From: Actinomyces israelii DSM 43320
GTDB lineage: Bacteria; Actinomycetota; Actinomycetes; Actinomycetales; Actinomycetaceae
Direction of reading: 5' to 3'
Assembly: GCF_000711965.1 (NCBI RefSeq)
Contig: NZ_JONS01000023.1
Span: forward strand, 1 to 64,000
DNA: 64,000 nucleotides
A model generated the notes under the pieces. The model searched no databases, was not told where the DNA came from, and saw only the letters and a program-made list of their open reading frames with translations. This document shows, piece by piece, positions 61,178 to 64,000 of this stretch (the first letter of the stretch is position 1; the number at the start of each line of letters is the position of its first letter). The position numbers were made by a program, and so were the translations under genes.

Positions 61178-61941
61178 CAGCGGTACGACCTCCGGGTGTC
61201 GGCGGGCGGGGTGGCGGCCCCCTTGTACTCCACGGGGATGCCGCCCAGCGGGTAGTCCTTGCGCTGGGGGTGGCCCACCCAGTCGTCGGGCATGGCCGAG
61301 CGGGTGAGGTTGGGGTGGCCGTCGAAGACGATGCCCATGAGGTCCCAGGTCTCGCGCTCGTGCCAGTCGTCGCCGGGGTAGACCGGCACGATCGAGGGCA
61401 CGTGCGGGTCGGTGGCGGGGCAGGCGACCTCCAGGCGCAGCTGGCGCCCGCCGTGGGTCAGGCTCACCAGCTCGAAGCAGGCGTGCAGCTCGCGGCCGGC
61501 GTCGCCGGGGTAGTGGACGCCGCTGACGCCCAGGCACAGCTCGAAGCGCAGGTCCTGGTCGTCGCGCAGGGGGCGCACGACGTCGAGGAGGTGCTCGCGG
61601 GCGATGAACAGGGTGAGCTCGTCGTGCTCGACGGCGACCTTCTCAATGGCCTCGGCCGGCTCGACCCCGGCATCGGCCAGGTCCTCGACGAGGGCGTCGA
61701 CGACGCCGTCGAACCAGGAGCCGTAGGGGCGCGCCGCGGCCGGGGCGAGGGTGACCACGGTGCGGTGGCGGCCGTAGCCGGTGGTGTCCCCGGCGTCGGC
61801 GGCGCCGAACTGGCCGGAGTGGGCGGAGACGACCTCGGCGACCAGCTCGGGGCGCACCGGGCGGCCGGGCACGACCTCGGGGACGGCGGCGACCGGCTCG
61901 ATGTCGCCGCCGGTGTCGGGGGAGGCGGTGTTCTCACTCAT
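61177..61941 (-). CDS. nuoC: NADH-quinone oxidoreductase subunit C
   Basis: A 254-residue 30-kDa subunit. [82 protein letters not shown] is the diagnostic C-terminal block. The first 35 residues are acidic and unconserved. The ATG overlaps the nuoB stop (ATGA). Confidence 0.95.
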
Positions 61942-62558
61942 GCGAGCCGGCCCTTCATCTCGGAGACGGGGGTGGCGGCCAGGGCGGCGGCCTCGACGGC
62001 GCGCGCGATCTCCTCGCGGTGCCTGAAGATGGGGCGGCGCTCGATCTGGCGGGTGAGCTCGAGCATGGCGTTCAGGAGCATCTCGGGGCGCGGCGGGCAG
62101 CCGGGCAGGTAGATGTCGACCGGGACGATGTGGTCGCACCCCTGGACGATGGCGTAGTTGTTGAACACGCCGCCGGAGGAGGCGCAGGCCCCCATGGAGA
62201 TGACCCACTTGGGCTCGGGCATGGAGTCGTAGACGTTGCGGACGATGGGTGCCATCTTGTGGGAGACGCGGCCCGAGACGATCATGACGTCGGCGTGGCG
62301 CGGGGAGGCGCGGAAGACCTCCCAGCCGAAGCGGGCCATGTCGAAGCGGGGGGTGCCGGTGCCCATCATCTCGATGGCGCAGCAGGCCAGGCCCATGGTC
62401 ACCGGCCACAGGGAGCGGGCCTGGGCCAGGCCGGTGAGCCGCTCGACGCTGGTGATCAGGAACCCGGGGCCGTCCACGGACTGCTCGGCGGCGAGCTGGA
62501 GGTCATCCCGCTTGGAGGGGACGTGGAGCATCTTCTCGTTGTAGTCGCGCATGTTCAT
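61938..62558 (-). CDS. nuoB: NADH-quinone oxidoreductase subunit B
   Basis: A 206-residue subunit holding cluster N2, the electron donor to quinone. [16 protein letters not shown] supplies the tandem cysteines, [38 protein letters not shown] the other ligands. ATG 62558; gap to nuoA 34 bases. Confidence 0.97.
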   Translation of the reverse strand: MNMRDYNEKMLHVPSKRDDLQLAAEQSVDGPGFLITSVERLTGLAQARSLWPVTMGLACCAIEMMGTGTPRFDMARFGWEVFRASPRHADVMIVSGRVSHKMAPIVRNVYDSMPEPKWVISMGACASSGGVFNNYAIVQGCDHIVPVDIYLPGCPPRPEMLLNAMLELTRQIERRPIFRHREEIARAVEAAALAATPVSEMKGRLA

Positions 62559-62592
62559 GGTGTGCCTGCCTTACCTGCCCGTCCCGCGCCCG

Positions 62593-62952
62593 TCAGTCCC
62601 AGTCCAGCCCGCCGCGGCGCCACTCCAGGACGTAGGGCACCGTGATCAGGGCGATGAAGATGAGGGCGGCGCTCAGCCCGAACAGCCCCAGGCGCGCGAA
62701 GGCCGTGGCCCAGGGGTAGAGGAAGACGACCTCGACGTCGAAGATGATGAAGGTCATGCCCACCAGGTAGAAGGCGATGGGGAAGCGCCCGGTCTCGGTG
62801 TTGGTGGGCGTGGGGTCGATGCCGCACTCGTAGTTGGCGACCTTGACCCTGTTGCGCTTGTTGGGGCTCACGATCGCGGACAGGATGAGGCCGCCGGCGG
62901 CCACGACCAGGGCCATCGCCGCCATAATGAGCAGGGAGACGTAGGGGTTCAT
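62593..62952 (-). CDS. nuoA: NADH-quinone oxidoreductase subunit A
   Basis: A 119-residue three-helix subunit: LLIMAAMALVVAAGGLILSAIV, the loop NYECGIDPTPTNTETGRFPIAFYLVGMTFIIFDVEVVFLYPWA with its conserved Cys and acidic residues, and a last helix. ATG overlaps the reductase stop (ATGA), so the operon starts upstream, outside the window. Confidence 0.96.
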   Translation of the reverse strand: MNPYVSLLIMAAMALVVAAGGLILSAIVSPNKRNRVKVANYECGIDPTPTNTETGRFPIAFYLVGMTFIIFDVEVVFLYPWATAFARLGLFGLSAALIFIALITVPYVLEWRRGGLDWD

Positions 62953-64000
62953 GCTGCTGGCACCATTCTCGTCAGGAGCTGGATGAAGTGGTCGATCGCG
63001 TCGCCTCCGCGGCGCTCCCAACCGTCGGACAGGAGCTTGGCCACGAGCCTCATGAGGTGCTTGCGGCCCAGGCCGTAGCGGGTGCACACGCGCATGACCT
63101 CGGGGTGCTCGATGAGGGCCACGAAGACCCGGCCGAGGGTGTAGTAGCCGCCCATCTCGGCCTCCAGGGCGGCGGGGTACTGCCCCAGGGCTCTCTCGCG
63201 GCCGACGGCGGTGGAGCGGGCGGCGGCCTGCGCGGCGGCCTCGGCGGCCAGGCGCCCGGACATGAGGGCCTGGGCGATGCCCTCGCCGTTGAAGGGCGAG
63301 ACCATGCCGCCGGCGTCGCCGAGCAGCATGAGGCCGTCGGCGTAGTGGGGTTTGCGGTTGAAGGCCATGGGCAGGGCGGCGGAGGCCAGGCGCCCGACCC
63401 GGTTGTCCGGGGTGAAGGCCCAGGAGGCGGGGACGGAGGCCACCCAGCGGTTGAAGACGGCGCGGTAGTCGACCCTGGTGGTCGCGGCGCGCGAGGACAC
63501 CGAGCCCAGCCCGACGTTAACCAGCCCGTCGCCGACGCTCCACAGCCACCCGTAGCCGGGCAGGAGGGCGGAGCGGTTCGCCGGGCCGTCCCACAGCTCC
63601 AGGCGGGACTCCATCCAGGCGTCGGCCGCCCGCGGGGAGCGGAAGTAGGCGCGCACGGCCACGCCCAGCGGCCTGCGCTCGTCCTTGCGCCGGCCGACGG
63701 CGGTGGCCAGGCGGGCCGAGACGCCGCCGGCGTCGATGACCAGGGGGGCGCGCAGGGTGGCGGGGCGGGGGATCCCGGGGCGGGCGACGCGGGTGGTCGG
63801 CCTGGTCTCGACGCCGACGACGCGTCCGGCGGCGGTTGTGGCCGGGCCGGTGGCGGTGACGCCGGTCAGCAGGCGGGCCCCGGCGGCGGCGGCGTGCTCG
63901 GCCAGGTCCCGGTCGAGGTCGGTGCGTCGGCGCGCCAGCCCGTAGGAGGGCAGGGAGGCCTGCTCGGGCCAGGGGATGTGGAGGCGGTGCCCGCCCCCGA
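62949..64000 (-). CDS. Geranylgeranyl-reductase-family FAD enzyme, partial (5' end outside window)
   Basis: At least 350 residues, open to the window edge. LVIDAGGVSARLATAVG, LPMAFNRKPHYADGLMLLGDAGGMVSPFNGEGIAQALMSGRLAAEAA (the second FAD motif GDAAG-like) and the C-terminal helix RKHLMRLVAKLL match the GGR/MenJ family. It sits at the head of the nuo operon, where actinobacteria often carry such a gene, and probably hydrogenates menaquinone side chains (inference). The N-terminal GxGxxG motif lies beyond the window. Confidence 0.88.
   Translation of the reverse strand, partial: GGGHRLHIPWPEQASLPSYGLARRRTDLDRDLAEHAAAAGARLLTGVTATGPATTAAGRVVGVETRPTTRVARPGIPRPATLRAPLVIDAGGVSARLATAVGRRKDERRPLGVAVRAYFRSPRAADAWMESRLELWDGPANRSALLPGYGWLWSVGDGLVNVGLGSVSSRAATTRVDYRAVFNRWVASVPASWAFTPDNRVGRLASAALPMAFNRKPHYADGLMLLGDAGGMVSPFNGEGIAQALMSGRLAAEAAAQAAARSTAVGRERALGQYPAALEAEMGGYYTLGRVFVALIEHPEVMRVCTRYGLGRKHLMRLVAKLLSDGWERRGGDAIDHFIQLLTRMVPAA

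Overview
The window is GC-rich DNA (roughly 70% by eye) with actinobacterial gene content: two LytR-CpsA-Psr proteins, a 14-gene nuo operon bracketed by menaquinone genes, a MaoC-like protein beside rpmG, and twin-arginine lipoproteins. Start codons are often GTG, and many genes seem to be leaderless, with a TANNNT box 6-7 bases before the start codon. A member of the Actinomyces group is the best guess; that assignment is inference. There is no rRNA, phage or insertion sequence. Three tRNA genes are present.

Layout. 1-4.9 kb: surface-sugar genes (aminotransferase fragment, acetyltransferase, GT2 glycosyltransferase, DUF2304 protein, two LCP ligases). 5-11.7 kb: galE, a CPBP protease, purK-purE, a GT-C membrane protein, GtrA and DedA. 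11.7-19.3 kb: a two-component pair, an adenylate cyclase, birA, maf, a Nudix protein, MarR, a MaoC-like protein and rpmG. 19.3-24.3 kb: tRNA-Met, -Thr and -Tyr, a gene-free kilobase with a MITE-like inverted repeat, then an iron/siderophore-type ABC importer. 24.3-31.7 kb: a kinase remnant, a phosphotransferase, a frameshifted membrane protein split by a perfect 62-bp palindrome, HtpX, a HigBA toxin-antitoxin pair, alanine dehydrogenase and an FprA-type reductase. 32-40.7 kb: a sugar locus (GH32, ABC importer, two GH91 genes, LacI regulator). 41.1-43.1 kb: a two-gene ATPase/Toprim (RloAB/AbiL-like) defence module. 43.2-44.8 kb: an ABC exporter whose ATPase carries an in-frame amber codon. 44.9-64 kb: polyprenyl synthase, nuoN-nuoA and a geranylgeranyl-reductase-family gene, all on the minus strand.

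The most interesting system is the 32-40.7 kb locus. Both GH91 proteins belong to the inulin fructotransferase / difructose-anhydride (DFA) hydrolase family. The intact copy has no signal peptide and suits a cytosolic DFA hydrolase. The second copy has lost 19 bases and sits behind a detached Tat leader, as expected of a decayed secreted inulin fructotransferase. With the importer and the cytosolic GH32 enzyme, the locus reads as uptake of difructose anhydride or inulin oligosaccharides followed by cleavage to fructose, under a LacI repressor whose probable operator fills the -35/-10 spacer.

A second notable signal is an intergenic repeat family at six places: 2-3 copies of a 10-bp core (CGAGATCGGT) spaced exactly 22 bp apart. 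Four genes look broken: nuoF (a seven-base homopolymer), the exporter ATPase (amber), GH91 copy 2 (deletion) and the palindrome-split membrane protein. Some of these could be sequencing errors.
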